Below are positions 22,440 to 33,190 of a stretch of 64,000 nt of DNA, one piece after another (position 1 is the first letter of the stretch; each line of letters opens with the position of its first letter). The translations under genes and the position numbers were made by a program. Under the pieces are notes generated by a model that was not told the origin of the DNA, made no database searches, and worked only from the letters and a program-made list of their open reading frames with translations. The stretch comes from Aquatica leii (taxonomy: Eukaryota > Arthropoda > Insecta > Coleoptera > Lampyridae), in the NCBI GenBank assembly GCA_035610365.1, contig CM069436.1, positions 10,406,937-10,470,936 on the forward strand. The letters are read 5' to 3'.

Positions 22440-22910
22440 CTTAGCAGCTGACAAAACAAATCAAATAAAAAATAAACTATTGTAACGATTATTACTAATT
22501 TATTGATACTACTAATATGGTATACACGTTTATAACTAACCGAATTAATTAAATCTAAGGATATTTAATAAAAAGACTTACACTAATTTATGTATAGAAC
22601 TATCACACCAAGATAAAGTCCGAGGATAACTTTTATTTATCTAAACACTTACACTTGTTTACTTTAAAGTCACGTACAAGGTAATATTCCGTATGTGTAT
22701 CTCGAACACACGCGTTCATTACATATTTATTTAAACTTGAATAATCTTCTTAACACTGCCGTCTTTGAATTATTGGAATAACTGCCCTATGATTTGTTTG
22801 CACCGCATTTATACATTTTGGGGAAACGCTCGCGAATGTTTCACATCCTTCGGTGAACGTTTTGGAAAAAGGCTCTTGAACTTGAGAATAATTTTTTTAA
22901 CGTTTCACTA
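22440..22910 (+). repeat. Isolated, diverged copy of the BEL LTR-like block
   Basis: It aligns along its length with the reverse complement of about 5225-5660. Shared pieces include ATTACTAATTTATTGATACT-like DNA, TAACCGAATTAATTAAATCT, CTTACACTAATTTATGTATA, ACACGCGTTCATTACATATT, TTTAAACTTGAATAATCTTC and GATTTGTTT with a nearby TTTATACATTTTGG box. No BEL coding sequence adjoins it, so it behaves like a solo LTR. It is clearly more diverged than copies A and B are from each other. The termini are not defined. Confidence 0.65.
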
Positions 22911-25664
22911 TTAACAAATAACAAAATATTTAAAATAAGTGAAGATAAAAAGATAAACCTTTAAATATATTTTTATTATTAGTTTATCGAAAAAATTAAA
23001 ATAAAGCTTAATTTCAAATTTTTACCTAACAATTCAATTAAAAAAATACAAACGTAATTTATTCAACAAATCTATGTGTACAATAACATTATTTTTTTCC
23101 ATTTACATCTATGAATAATTACGTTAGATTAAGCAAATATCACATGAATAAATATTCAAGCTTGCAAACCCATAAATAAATATTAATATTTCTCTTGATA
23201 TTAACCCCTATTATGTACCTTTTTGTCTAGGGTAAACCTTTTGCAATTCTTTTTATGAATTATTGAATTGGCATAGCACCTTTTACAAATTACATATTCA
23301 TGAAGTTTGCTGCATTTACCTAACGTCGCGATAATTTAAAACCCACACCATTTAAAATTCTAAACGCAATCCTATATTCGGTTTAAATAATAATTGAAAA
23401 ATCGCGAACGATCTGTATTATGTGGTACTGAATGCGTTATGTTATTAGTTTGTTGGAATATTGCCGAATGTTCAAATAAAACCTTTAGTTACTTTTTCAT
23501 CAGACAGTAGGTACGTGTGTAATTTGGAATAAGGTCGTTCGTGCAAATCTAACTCAATTATTGGCTTTGGATATGTGCGTTAATTAATACGTGCAATAAC
23601 CGTATTTTGATTTATTTGTTTGGTTAACAGATTAACGTCTACTTTAAACTTCTTTATTAGAATTCAACAGTCAAAAAACTGAAACAAACAAATAAAAGTG
23701 ATAGCTAATTTGCAATTTTAAAGTACTATTACATTTTTATTTATGACAATCTTTATTTTTGACAGATTGTACTACTATTGGAGTCCTGAGGCATCTAATA
23801 GCTCGTACTGAGGATATAATTTTTTTACAAAAATTACTGCTTATTCAACAACTATTAATATTTACTGTTTATTATTTTTTAGAAAAAGTAAATTTTGAGG
23901 TTTCTAATAAAATTATCAAAAAAGTTTTTATTACAACTTACACTATCACTTCAACTTCTTAATTTTCTAAATAAAATAAAACAATTTATAACGTGTTGAA
24001 GTGATTACAAATTTTTCTTAAAATTGAGAGAAAAATTGAAATTTCGAATAGTATACAGTGTTCCATTTAAAAAAATCAATCTATTTAATTTAATTTATTT
24101 TTTTTGTCATGTTTGAATATTTAAAATGTTTTTTTACAAGTTATGTGTACTAAAATATTCAAAAACAATAAACTAATTCTAAGCTAGTTTAACTGTTAGA
24201 TAAAAAAGAAAATACGCGTCTTCAGATTTGTTTTGGTGTCGTACATAAATTAGTCAAAGTAACCATAACTTCGGTATATAAAATGTTATGAATACATTAT
24301 GTATTCAAAATTTTTAGAACATGTCGTATGTAAATGTATGTTTCGCACACATATAACATTACGCATTTCAACCAACCACTTTATGCTGATTATTGGGTTG
24401 TACAAGTTAGACTTGGCTTATGTTAAAATGTAATAGTAGTAGTAAAAGCAATACCTAACAAATTTGTTAAATTTTTTATTTATCATCATGTATATGTGTG
24501 GGTTTGTAATTAATAATTTATAATAAGTGTTTAAATATTTTTTTTATTAAAAGCTTTAATTTCGTTAATTAGTCAATATAATACGCCGCATTAAAAGTTT
24601 TCATTTGCGAGCGTTATTGCATAGTACGTTTATAATGTCTCAAGTTTAAATTGCCTTAGGCACTACGAATAGAATTAATGTTCTGTAGAGGTTCTTTTGA
24701 ATGTGTTCATTTTCACCTAGTAATTCACTTGGTAAAATGCCGTTTTAAGTTTCATTTCGTACTTTAGTTGAAATTGGATCTTAAAACATCTTGTGTATAG
24801 TAATGCAACAATGTTGCTGTAACGAAACCCTGTTTTTCTAGCTCCTTTGATGTTGTTATTGTTGTACGTTACTATCAATAATGTTTCTAATTACAAAATA
24901 TATATTATTTTTAGCTGAAATTGGTAACAAATTTACTTGAACATTTAATTTCGTTAAAAAACTAATCAAATATATAGTACAATATTTTAATAAATTTAAA
25001 TTTAAATTTAATAAACGCTTATTTATATTCAATAAGTTTATTATAACTACAACAAACACAAAAAATTAAGAATACTATAACATATTTATTAATATATTCT
25101 TTGTAATATACTGGATAGCAAAATGAAAACAAAAGTGAAACCTAAATCGGCTATTTACAATCACATATAAGCTAATATCCAAGTGAGCTGTCCAATAGTA
25201 GCAAGGATAAACGTTTTATTTTAATGTAATAAGCTTAAAAAAATTTGATTCTTTTTGTAGACAAACAAAATTATAACGGCAAATCAGTTTTCTCTATTTT
25301 AACTTTTTTTGGTTATAGAAATATTATCTTTTTAGATTAATTGATTATTTGGGTAATAGCTTCAAACTATAACTTAAACATTTATTCTCGAAAAGACAAG
25401 CATAATTTATACTGTCTTCCAATCTATTTGATCTAAAACACAATCAAGCATGGGTACACTCAGTTCCTTTGGCACGTGCAAAAGATGAAACAATGACACT
25501 TGCCTGAAATAAAGTAACATAGTAACATAAACGGAGTTATGCCGGTGCTCAGTGAAGACAAGGTGGGTTATATTTCAAAATTCAAATCAAAGGGCGCCAG
25601 GAAGGAGTAAAGCTCAATAGACTTCTGGTCCTTGCCAACCACAAACCCGCTCCTAAAGTATACA
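22911..25664. other. AT-rich DNA, no supported gene
   Basis: A minus-strand stretch of about 41 codons at roughly 23219-23340 is Cys-rich (GKCSKLHEYVICKRCYA and KKNCKRF) before a stop, reminiscent of zinc-binding transposase tails. It is too short to assign. Small open stretches at 23759-23962 (plus) and 24856-25059 (minus) look like chance. Confidence 0.4.
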
Positions 25665-25672
25665 CTCTAAAT
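25665..25672. repeat. Target-site duplication, left (CTCTAAAT)
   Basis: The eight bases CTCTAAAT occur immediately before the hAT MITE and again immediately after it at 25858-25865. Confidence 0.9.
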
Positions 25673-25857
25673 CAGGGGTTTCCACCTTATGAGTGACCGA
25701 AGGCCGCCAATAAATTCATGGAGTAAATAGGGGGCCGCATCCGCACAGGTATATAGTTATATAGCTACTATTAAATAAGCGCTAATGAAAGCCGCGGGCC
25801 GCATGTGGCCAGCCGCGGGCCTCATGCGGCCCTCGGGCTGCGTGTTGGAAATCCCTG
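25673..25857. mobile_element. hAT-type MITE, 185 bp
   Basis: It starts CAGGGGTTTCCA and ends with the inverted TGGAAATCCCTG. It is flanked by the exact 8-bp duplication CTCTAAAT on both sides, which is the hAT signature. The inside is strikingly GC-rich for this window, with repeated GGGCCGCA and TGCGGCCC motifs, and has no coding capacity. The exact duplication suggests a fairly recent insertion. Confidence 0.92.
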
Positions 25858-25865
25858 CTCTAAAT
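25858..25865. repeat. Target-site duplication, right (CTCTAAAT)
   Basis: Right copy of the 8-bp duplication made when the MITE inserted. Confidence 0.9.
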
Positions 25866-27617
25866 GGACTTACCTTAATAGAGTGTATCTTACTAAAATC
25901 TAAAATGAACTTAAAGTTTACATAACCCGGAGGTCGACGGAATTGAAAGCTTGTTTACAATAACAATTTAACATTTATTTGAACAAAAAAATTAATCAAA
26001 ACAAGAAAATAGAACAAAAAAAACTATTTAAATTAACGCAATAATAATTAAGTAAACATGAAAATTAAAAAAAAATTAAAGTAAATTAAATAATCGTATC
26101 AAACCAAACAAAATGAAAATGAAATGAAACCATAAAAAAACAATAGAAAATTTTAATTAACCAAAGCACGACCGTGTACGCATTAAATGGATATTAATTA
26201 AATACAAAGTGAAATTCGTCTATTTTATAAGCAGGATGAAAATTTTAATAATAAATTCTCCGATTAACGTCAAACATAAATTTTTAACACAAGGAAATTT
26301 TGTTAGTTTTGACAAATACGGAAAATAATCATTTATTAATTATATTATCGATAAAATCGTTAATTTACAACGCTCATTTTTCTTAAAAACCAAAGCTTTT
26401 AAGACACTTAAACGCGTAAACATAATTCACAAACTTTAAGTAATCGGTACAAAATAAATACCTTAAATCGTCGTCGTCATAAATATAGGAAAGAATTTGT
26501 GGTTGATCCTGGGTTGCCAGATGTAATCAGGAAGAAACGAAGCAAGGTTCCCCAATAAAAAACTATGTACCGTCGGAAGGTAATTCTTCATCTAAATGGA
26601 ATGAGTTTACCACCCCAAAACCAACTAACTAACTATTTTTCTTTAAGGCATTTCGACGACGGTCAACTAACTAACTTTCTTTTATTACAAAAATCACTTA
26701 TATATCAACTTATTTGACAATAGCTGTGTTTGAAACTCTATGAAAGAAAACCATACCACCAAGAAGTGCAAACAGGATACAAACAGATTCAATAACGTCA
26801 CAAAAGTAGTGTTGGGCCATGGAGTTTGTTTCTGCGTAAAAATCTTAAATTGACAAAATATTATATTACAGTACTGCCATAAAGATTAAACTGTCTAATA
26901 AATTAAAAGAATGATTACATTCTCACGTCATTTAATCGAACTAACACACAAAAACTAAGCACTCAACCCAGAATGTACTTGAAACAAAAAAATTTATAAC
27001 AAACTTTAAATAAACAAACTGCTAAAATATATTTAATTACAATTATCTCTCAGAAGGGAAACATAAATAATCACTGGAACTTTGATCAAACAAAGAAAAT
27101 GTCAAGTCAACACAGATTACGGATGATTCAACCGCGTACTAATTTTGAAATAAATCAATACAAAATTTTATCTACAACTTTGAATTATAAAGTTGTATTT
27201 AAAAACGTAAAATAATTTCTTAAAATCAATCTGAAATCTATAAAACGAATCCAAAATACATGAAATGAATAACATCAATTTAAATACCTGGTCTTTTACG
27301 AAAATAATCAAACAACTTTAAACGACGGTTTACAAGAAGAGTGATTTTTGAAATTACTCTCATAAGAGTAAAAAAACTGGTTCGGTCACCACACGACTTT
27401 CCTATAAGGAATGATGAAGGAATGTTTACATACTTTTTTAAGGTTATGTTGTCATAAAACCATTTTGAAGCGATACGTATACGTTTGTATTGATTTTCTA
27501 GCATGCTATTATTTTTTTGAAATTTTTTTGAAATATAACCGAAATATGGTAAATTGAGCTTATGTTGTCATATCGAATAACCCCAATATTTGTGCGTTTC
27601 AATACTACTTTCTTCAG
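25866..27617. other. AT-rich DNA, no supported gene
   Basis: No recognised feature. A minus-strand open stretch at 27280-27504 (75 codons, ending before GTATTT) was considered as an exon, but it has no family resemblance and a poor acceptor. Confidence 0.4.
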
Positions 27618-27717
27618 NNNNNNNNNNNNNNNNNNNNNNNNNNNNNNNNNNNNNNNNNNNNNNNNNNNNNNNNNNNNNNNNNNNNNNNNNNNNNNNNNNN
27701 NNNNNNNNNNNNNNNNN
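27618..27717. other. Assembly gap, 100 Ns
   Basis: Exactly 100 N characters, the usual placeholder for a gap of unknown size. Open frames predicted across it are meaningless. The right edge falls inside a piggyBac copy, so a repeat probably caused the break. Confidence 0.99.
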
Positions 27718-28034
27718 TCGTTGTAAGATATGTCCAAGAGCAAATGACAAAAAATGTTTGGAAACGTGTGAAAAGTGCAAACTCTTTGTAATGTAAACAA
27801 CATTTCCAGGCAACTACAATAATATGTAATGGTTATTTAGTATCACTAATTTATGTTTACATTTTGTTTTTATATTTTCATTGGTTTATATGAAATCTAC
27901 TGTAACATTAAAATATTAATAAAGGTTACCACTTTCTAGAAATTAATCGGTTTTTTTACAAAATAAAGAAAAAAACTTGGAGTCAAATCATTTACTTAGT
28001 AATCAACCTCAAAATTTGCTTAGTAGTCAGAAGG
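27718..28034 (+). mobile_element. piggyBac-like element copy 3, 3' end only
   Basis: Homologous to 36980-37298 of copy 2. It opens in the Cys-rich C-terminus of the transposase: CKICPRANDKK, then CEKCKLFV. The untranslated 3' part follows and it ends AGTCAGAAGG with TTAA at 28035-28038. This copy keeps the cysteine pairs better than copy 2 does. Its 5' part is hidden in, or lost at, the assembly gap. Confidence 0.85.
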
Positions 28035-28239
28035 TTAAGTAAAAAGGAAGAAATCATCAGTTTTGATAATGGTTAGTTACAAAAGCAGAGTTTGCACCTG
28101 AGTTAGAGTTTGTAATATATTTTTCCATAATAATCTCTTAAAAGAGAGATTACATTAAAGTGGTTAAATCTAACAGTCCAAGAAAATGTTGAATTCAACA
28201 GTTTGCTAGAGTTTTAAAACGGCATTATTTGTTCACATG

Positions 28240-28690
28240 GGAAGTGGGAGCAGAGAACAAAATAGTTCAAAGTTCCGTCTTAAAGTATTTGAAGTTAAAA
28301 AATGATACTTTATATATAAAGTTGTTTACAGATGGTGCAGCCACTGTAATGACCATGTTTGAGACCTAAATGATGACAAAGAATTCCTACGGAATATTGT
28401 ATTTTCCGACGAAGAATACGCCTCACCCCGACGGCACTGTAAAATCGACAAAACTGTAGATATTGGTCGGTCCTGGAAATTAATACTAAAAAATGAAAAC
28501 TCAGTCAGTTTCTACAAAAAGTTAACGTTTGGGCTGGCATTGCAGATAACCGATATTTTTTGGTGAAATCTAACCTAGGCTAGCTGTTAGATTGCCTGCA
28601 TAGACACAGAGATGTCACGCGTAGTTCTATTGCTACTAAGATATTTGGCAACACGGGGAGAGTCTTACACAGTGCTAACTTAAAAATCGG
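28240..28690 (+). pseudogene. mariner/IS630-type transposase fragment
   Basis: Pieces in order: QSSVLKYLKLKNDTLY, the end of the DNA-binding region (family pattern SxxSVxRILKKxKxxPY); then DDKEFLRNIVFSDEEYA, where FSDE carries the first catalytic Asp; then QKVNVWAGIADNRYF (family KVNVWAGI). The frame shifts between pieces. The downstream catalytic half is not readable. Same family as 15045, 32690 and 45655. Confidence 0.65.
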
Positions 28691-29639
28691 TGGTTAAAGG
28701 TATGTAGTACCAATTTAGTACATTTGTGCGGATTATTCAAGACGAAACAAAGGTAAAACTTGTTCCACTATAATTAGCTTTCCAGGTGGAAAGGGTGGTA
28801 ATTGGCACCAATCAAAGTAAAAATCTTTTATATATTTGAATCTAAATTAAAATAAGGTCTTTTATGAAAGCTGACCTAAAAGCGAGATATAGAGCCCATA
28901 GGATCAAAATTATAAAATAATTACCTTATTTATATAGATAGATTAATAGTTATTAAACAATTTATGACGTTTTGTGTGTAACACAAGTTTTCTAATTTTA
29001 ACGTTAGCTTTACTTTTGTTTCCAAAACATTTTTGAAATTTTTAAATAAAACAAAATCTACTTATTTTTTGGGTAACAGATCCATCATATACGGTACATG
29101 TTAAATGAATTTACGGATTAATTTCCACCATCAATTTAACAACATAACTTAATTACAATATATCACTGTATACTTCAGATTTCATAACAAAAAGGTTGTA
29201 ATTTAAGGAAAACATAAAGAAAATTTCATATAAAAAAAGGTAACTAGATATTTCTTATATGTCTAACTTAAATCAGAATCTAAATAGTTAAATTTGATCC
29301 ATTCGCATAGCGTAATTTTTTTCAAAATAAACTTATTAAAAAAATAAATAAACTAACCAGTCTCAATCCTCCAAACATGAAAAGAAAAAAAGTAGAATTC
29401 GATAATTAAACCTAACAAACCCATGAACATGGCTAGATTTGATTCTCCAACCCAGAATAATCATCTAATGAGAAATGTTAAAATATAATTTTCTCGGGAG
29501 AACGTTAAATATGTAGGATCATGTAGTTAGATTCGGAGTGATATATAAAGCAAAACGGTACTTCAAAAGCTTAATATTTAAGTCATCCACGTGCGGTTTC
29601 ATAGTTTGCACGTGTCATTGACACATAGATTCACCTTCT
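28691..29639. other. AT-rich DNA, no gene seen
   Basis: No supported gene. In the sense of the reversed Ty3 element it is where the 3' untranslated region and 3' LTR should be, but no LTR matching the right side was found. Confidence 0.4.
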
Positions 29640-31210
29640 TAATTCATCAGCTGGTATGTGGACGTTTTCTAAGACCTTTTCTATAATGTAAGTAGCCCTA
29701 TGTATTTTAGTTGCTTTGACTTTGCGGTAAAAGAACTTGGTGGTGTCAGAGATGACCTCAGTTCTAACACCAGGCTTTGTTTACAACTTTATAGTGGACG
29801 TCTCTTTCGTCGCAGATTGTAATAATGTCGGAATTTACGTTCTTGCGAATAGAGCATTTTTAGATATTACATTTGACGATAACCTTTCTGTGTCGATCGT
29901 GGATATTTTTTCGATATTGGCGTATCTTCGGTAGGCGAAAAGGTTCCTTGTGGGAACATATTACTCTGCAAAATTTTCTGAAAAAGGAGAGTATCCAGTA
30001 ACAGGAGCATACGCCAATTTAACTTTTATAATGCTTTGAAGCTTAGGTCAATAGCTTTAAAATCATCTGGGCACCATTGTCACAGACGATATCCTCAGGT
30101 ACGCCATGCAGTAAGAAAACTTCTTCTTCTACGTATTGAACAAGACTATTGGCAGTAGCGGTACGTAAAGGTGTTAATACCGTATATTTACTAAAGTACT
30201 TGTATACGCCAATAAGTTTTATTGATGCCCCCCATCTCCTGCAGTTGAAACGTCATGATGCATATGCAAGCGTGTAAGTTGATACTCTTTAGATACTACG
30301 ATTCGCCAAGAATCTCCATCGTTGGTATCTGTCGTTTAACATATTTATACAGAATACCTTCTTCCTTACGCCAGGCGGAGTACTTATTAGGGTTTGTTCT
30401 ACAAATCTACACATCTTGTGATACCATACGTCGGTAGTATCTTTAAATGATTTGATGTCAAGAACAGTTACTGACACGCTTGCGATCTCGGAAACTACTC
30501 GCGACAATTAATTAGGTACAATATTGTTTTCCTTTTTGATGATTAATGGTGTAGTCGTATGGTTGCCCATAAAACAAGTCGTCCTTGTAGATTCTTGAGG
30601 CGATTTAACCACAGAAGAGAGTAATAGGTCTGTCACGACTGTGAAATGCACCCCTTCTAAGTAGTATCAAAAAGTTTTCTATATAGCCCATATTATGGCG
30701 AGACATTTACGTTTTATGGTTGTATTAATTAATTAATTTTTCTCTTGTTTAGACAACTATCTGGACAGATAACAAATTATTTTTGTCTTCGCCAAAAAGT
30801 TTGTTTCTGGTTAATTGAGGTTTGTATTTGCGTTATATTAATGACCATCAGGTTTTCTCCGAAGACTGCAGAGTTGAATCGACTAATAGCTGAAACGTAA
30901 GTTTACAATGACGTTTATCTGCACCTTGACGTCTATTACAAGTTTCTTCCCAGAGTCGATGTTCCGTAATCCATAAAGAAATTTTGTTTTTAAGTCGCGT
31001 AACTAACTCGGTTTTGCAATTATTTAACCCTAGTCGGTTTTATTTGGTACCACATTAGAGCATCTCCAGTCAATAATTCAGTCGCTGGAACAAAAAGCTG
31101 GTCTTTGGTAACATCTCTAACATTTCGTAACTTTTCAATGCGTTCTAGAAAAGATAACATATTGGATGGAGTTGCCGTCAAATCTTGTGTCATTCCATCG
31201 GTAGACATTG
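29640..31210 (-). pseudogene. Ty3/gypsy-type retrotransposon, gag fused to RNase H and integrase remnants
   Basis: Minus-strand order: gag-like piece 31208 to about 30790 (MLSFLERIEKLRNVRDV, ELLTGDALMWYQ, then a basic RRQGADK-like region); RNase H about 30730-30500 (KCLAIIWAI, YLEGVHFTVVTD, KKENNIVPN before LSRV); linker with the start of the zinc-binding domain about 30507-30240 (HMHHDVSTAGDGG); integrase core about 30220-29940 (KYFSKYTVLTPLRTATAN, HGVPEDIVCDNGAQM); integrase tail about 29790-29650 (SDTTKFFYRKVKATK). Protease and reverse transcriptase are missing between gag and RNase H, so a deletion of over 1 kb joined them. Stops and shifts are frequent. No env-like frame is seen. Confidence 0.82.
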
Positions 31211-31980
31211 GGATTTGGCGTTTTTAATGTTATAGCATGCACTATAGGATGTTGGATAAGTGGCAGCAAGTGGTATGTATGAAGAAAAATTAGCTGATTT
31301 TGGAAGTAAAATTTTGTAAGCGTTCAAATAATAATTTTTGTAGCAGAGTCTAGAACTCGTGGGGTTCCGTTCTCCGAGGAAGTTTCAAGAATTGTTGAAC
31401 TTTGTATCAGTTGCCGGGAGATAAATAATAAGATTCATCTAAAGTCGTTTCTCGGTGTTGGAGAGAGAAGGTATTAATGGGTTTTCGACTGTTACTTGTG
31501 AACTTAGTAGATTCATAAGAGATGAGAAATTACATGTTGACTTCATCAACGCATCTATACTGTTAATGACAGATTTTTTTAGTTTTGCAACTTGGCATTC
31601 TCTTTTAGGGTTTAACGGTGTAGTTTTTTCTAGTCGTTTTTACATTATGGTAATTTTGTGTGCATTTATACGATTGTACTCGTTTGCTTAGCATTGTCTT
31701 GATCAAATTCTTGTATGTCCACTATTAAATTTTGTAATTTTACTCAGCAAGTATTTAGTTTTGTTAGAGAGTTGGATAACTTTAAGAATCGCCATTGTAC
31801 ACTCTAGATTCTTTTACTAATACTTGTTTTAGCGTCGTACGTTTTTAAAGTATTGTTGTTGTTTTGCACAGGGTACTGTTCAGAACCAATAAATTGTAAG
31901 TTAAGTTATTGCTAAAATACCCTATTTACATACATTGCTTAGAAGAGGTAAAAATTACAAAGTAGATACAAAGTAATCGA
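31211..31980. other. 5' leader region of the Ty3/gypsy remnant, no gene seen
   Basis: It lies between the primer-binding site and gag on the minus strand. A plus-strand open stretch at 31455-31691 has no family resemblance and is treated as chance. Confidence 0.4.
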
Positions 31981-31998
31981 GCCTCACGTTGGGCGCCA
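31981..31998 (-). promoter_or_regulatory. Primer-binding site for tRNA-Lys
   Basis: The minus strand reads TGGCGCCCAACGTGAGGC, differing at one base from the complement of the 3' end of tRNA-Lys (TGGCGCCCAACGTGGGGC). It sits upstream of the reversed Ty3 gag, as expected for priming minus-strand DNA synthesis. Confidence 0.8.
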
Positions 31999-32004
31999 AA
32001 TTAA

Positions 32005-32220
32005 TGTGATAGAGTGGTTTATGTATTTTAGATGCACCGGATGCTTGCAAATGCAGAGTATTTGAAGTTACAACCGTTTAGTCTGATAAGCAACGGCTGT
32101 GAGAAACCTAACTATAACTTCATTTTACACAAATTTTACTAGACAATACTTTATAAATAAATCATTGATAAAACGTGAGAACGATTAATGTGATGGAGTA
32201 TGTTATGCAAACGCATCAAA
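32005..32220 (-). repeat. Probable 5' LTR edge of the Ty3/gypsy element
   Basis: TGTGATAGAG begins at 32005, seven bases beyond the primer site, and reads ...CTATCACA on the element strand, a plausible LTR 3' end. A close second version, ATTAATGTGATGGAGT, occurs at about 32187, suggesting a partial tandem duplication of the LTR edge. The far LTR end and a target duplication were not found. Confidence 0.4.
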
Positions 32221-32689
32221 TTTGAATCAAACATGCTTGACATGTGAATACGTATGCAAAAGCTCTTCTTTATTCAGAAACGGCATCTTGTTTTATAAAA
32301 TTTCCAAATGTAGCTACATTTCATTAACAAAATCTATTTAACTTAAACCTAAAAACTCTCCTTTTAATAAAAAAATGTCTTTATTTTTTGTCTAAATGTG
32401 TGCAAAAAGACTGGAAGGTGTTTTTATGCCTACAAAAGTCGTAGTAAAGAGAAGAGACCACTCCATGTACTGGCAGAAGCGAAGGAAAGCTAAATTTTTT
32501 CTTCAATTTATAATGTGCAGTTAATGTGCAAATTACTTAGAAGATCGGTCAGGGAAGCAGCACTAAAGAAATAGGTTTCAAGGATTCTAACATGTTCCAT
32601 AGCTTGGAGTACATCCGTGTTCTAAGGAATTGTTTTTTATACTCTTACTATTTTAACGACTCCCATTTAACCGACGATTGATTTTAAAA
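32221..32689. other. No gene seen
   Basis: This stretch may be the remainder of the Ty3 LTR. No polyadenylation or TATA arrangement could be settled. Confidence 0.35.
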
Positions 32690-33190
32690 CGCGACGTAAA
32701 TTTTGTGAGTAGTTGCAGCAACAAGCAGCTTTAGACCTTGAGTTTAGTGCCAAAATAATGTTTTTTAGAAGTGTTGTTTTACACGAAATAGGGTTTTCCC
32801 ACAATACACATGTTTGGAGATCAAAGAAAACCGACATAAAATTCAACAAAGTAACTTTTAATGGCGGTTTTTTATGTAATGTTCAGGCGGGTGTGTTTTA
32901 GAAAATAGTTGAATTGGTCCATTTATTTTACAACAAAGAACTTATGAGCGACTTGTACTTAACATTTTACCAGAAACTTTTGTAAGAAGGAATTTGTATG
33001 ACTTGCCCCTTGCCAAGTATGCACAATCAATGTGATTTATGCTGATTGAACTCATCCGCATATACTCAACCGCCCCCGTTGCAATTTTTAAATATATAAC
33101 TTTTTACGGGTCGATTGGATTGGCACTAGACGCAGGCCAGTTTAGGAGCATGTCGCTGCTAGCGAAGTCAAAATACAACAGAAATACTTG
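32690..33190 (+). pseudogene. mariner/IS630-type transposase fragment
   Basis: Readable segments: an open stretch from 32713 with FFRSVVLHEIGFSHNTHV, matching the family FSDEATF-NxGHV region but with the catalytic Asp lost; then, frame-shifted, PFILQQRTYERLVLNILP and VRRNLYDLPLAKYAQSM (family GPxxxxLTGxxYLxFLxxxLPxLL...DxPL); then YGSIGLALDAGQFRS where WIGRGGPxxWPxRSPDL is usual. It ends near 33190 without the final catalytic block. Same family as the fragments at 15045, 28240 and 45655. Confidence 0.55.

Noticed and set aside
27280-27504. Coding exon on the minus strand
   Set aside because: No recognisable family, an A-rich acceptor region and no partner exon.
27498-27813. Open frames spanning the N gap
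   Set aside because: They run through 100 unknown bases and cannot be interpreted.
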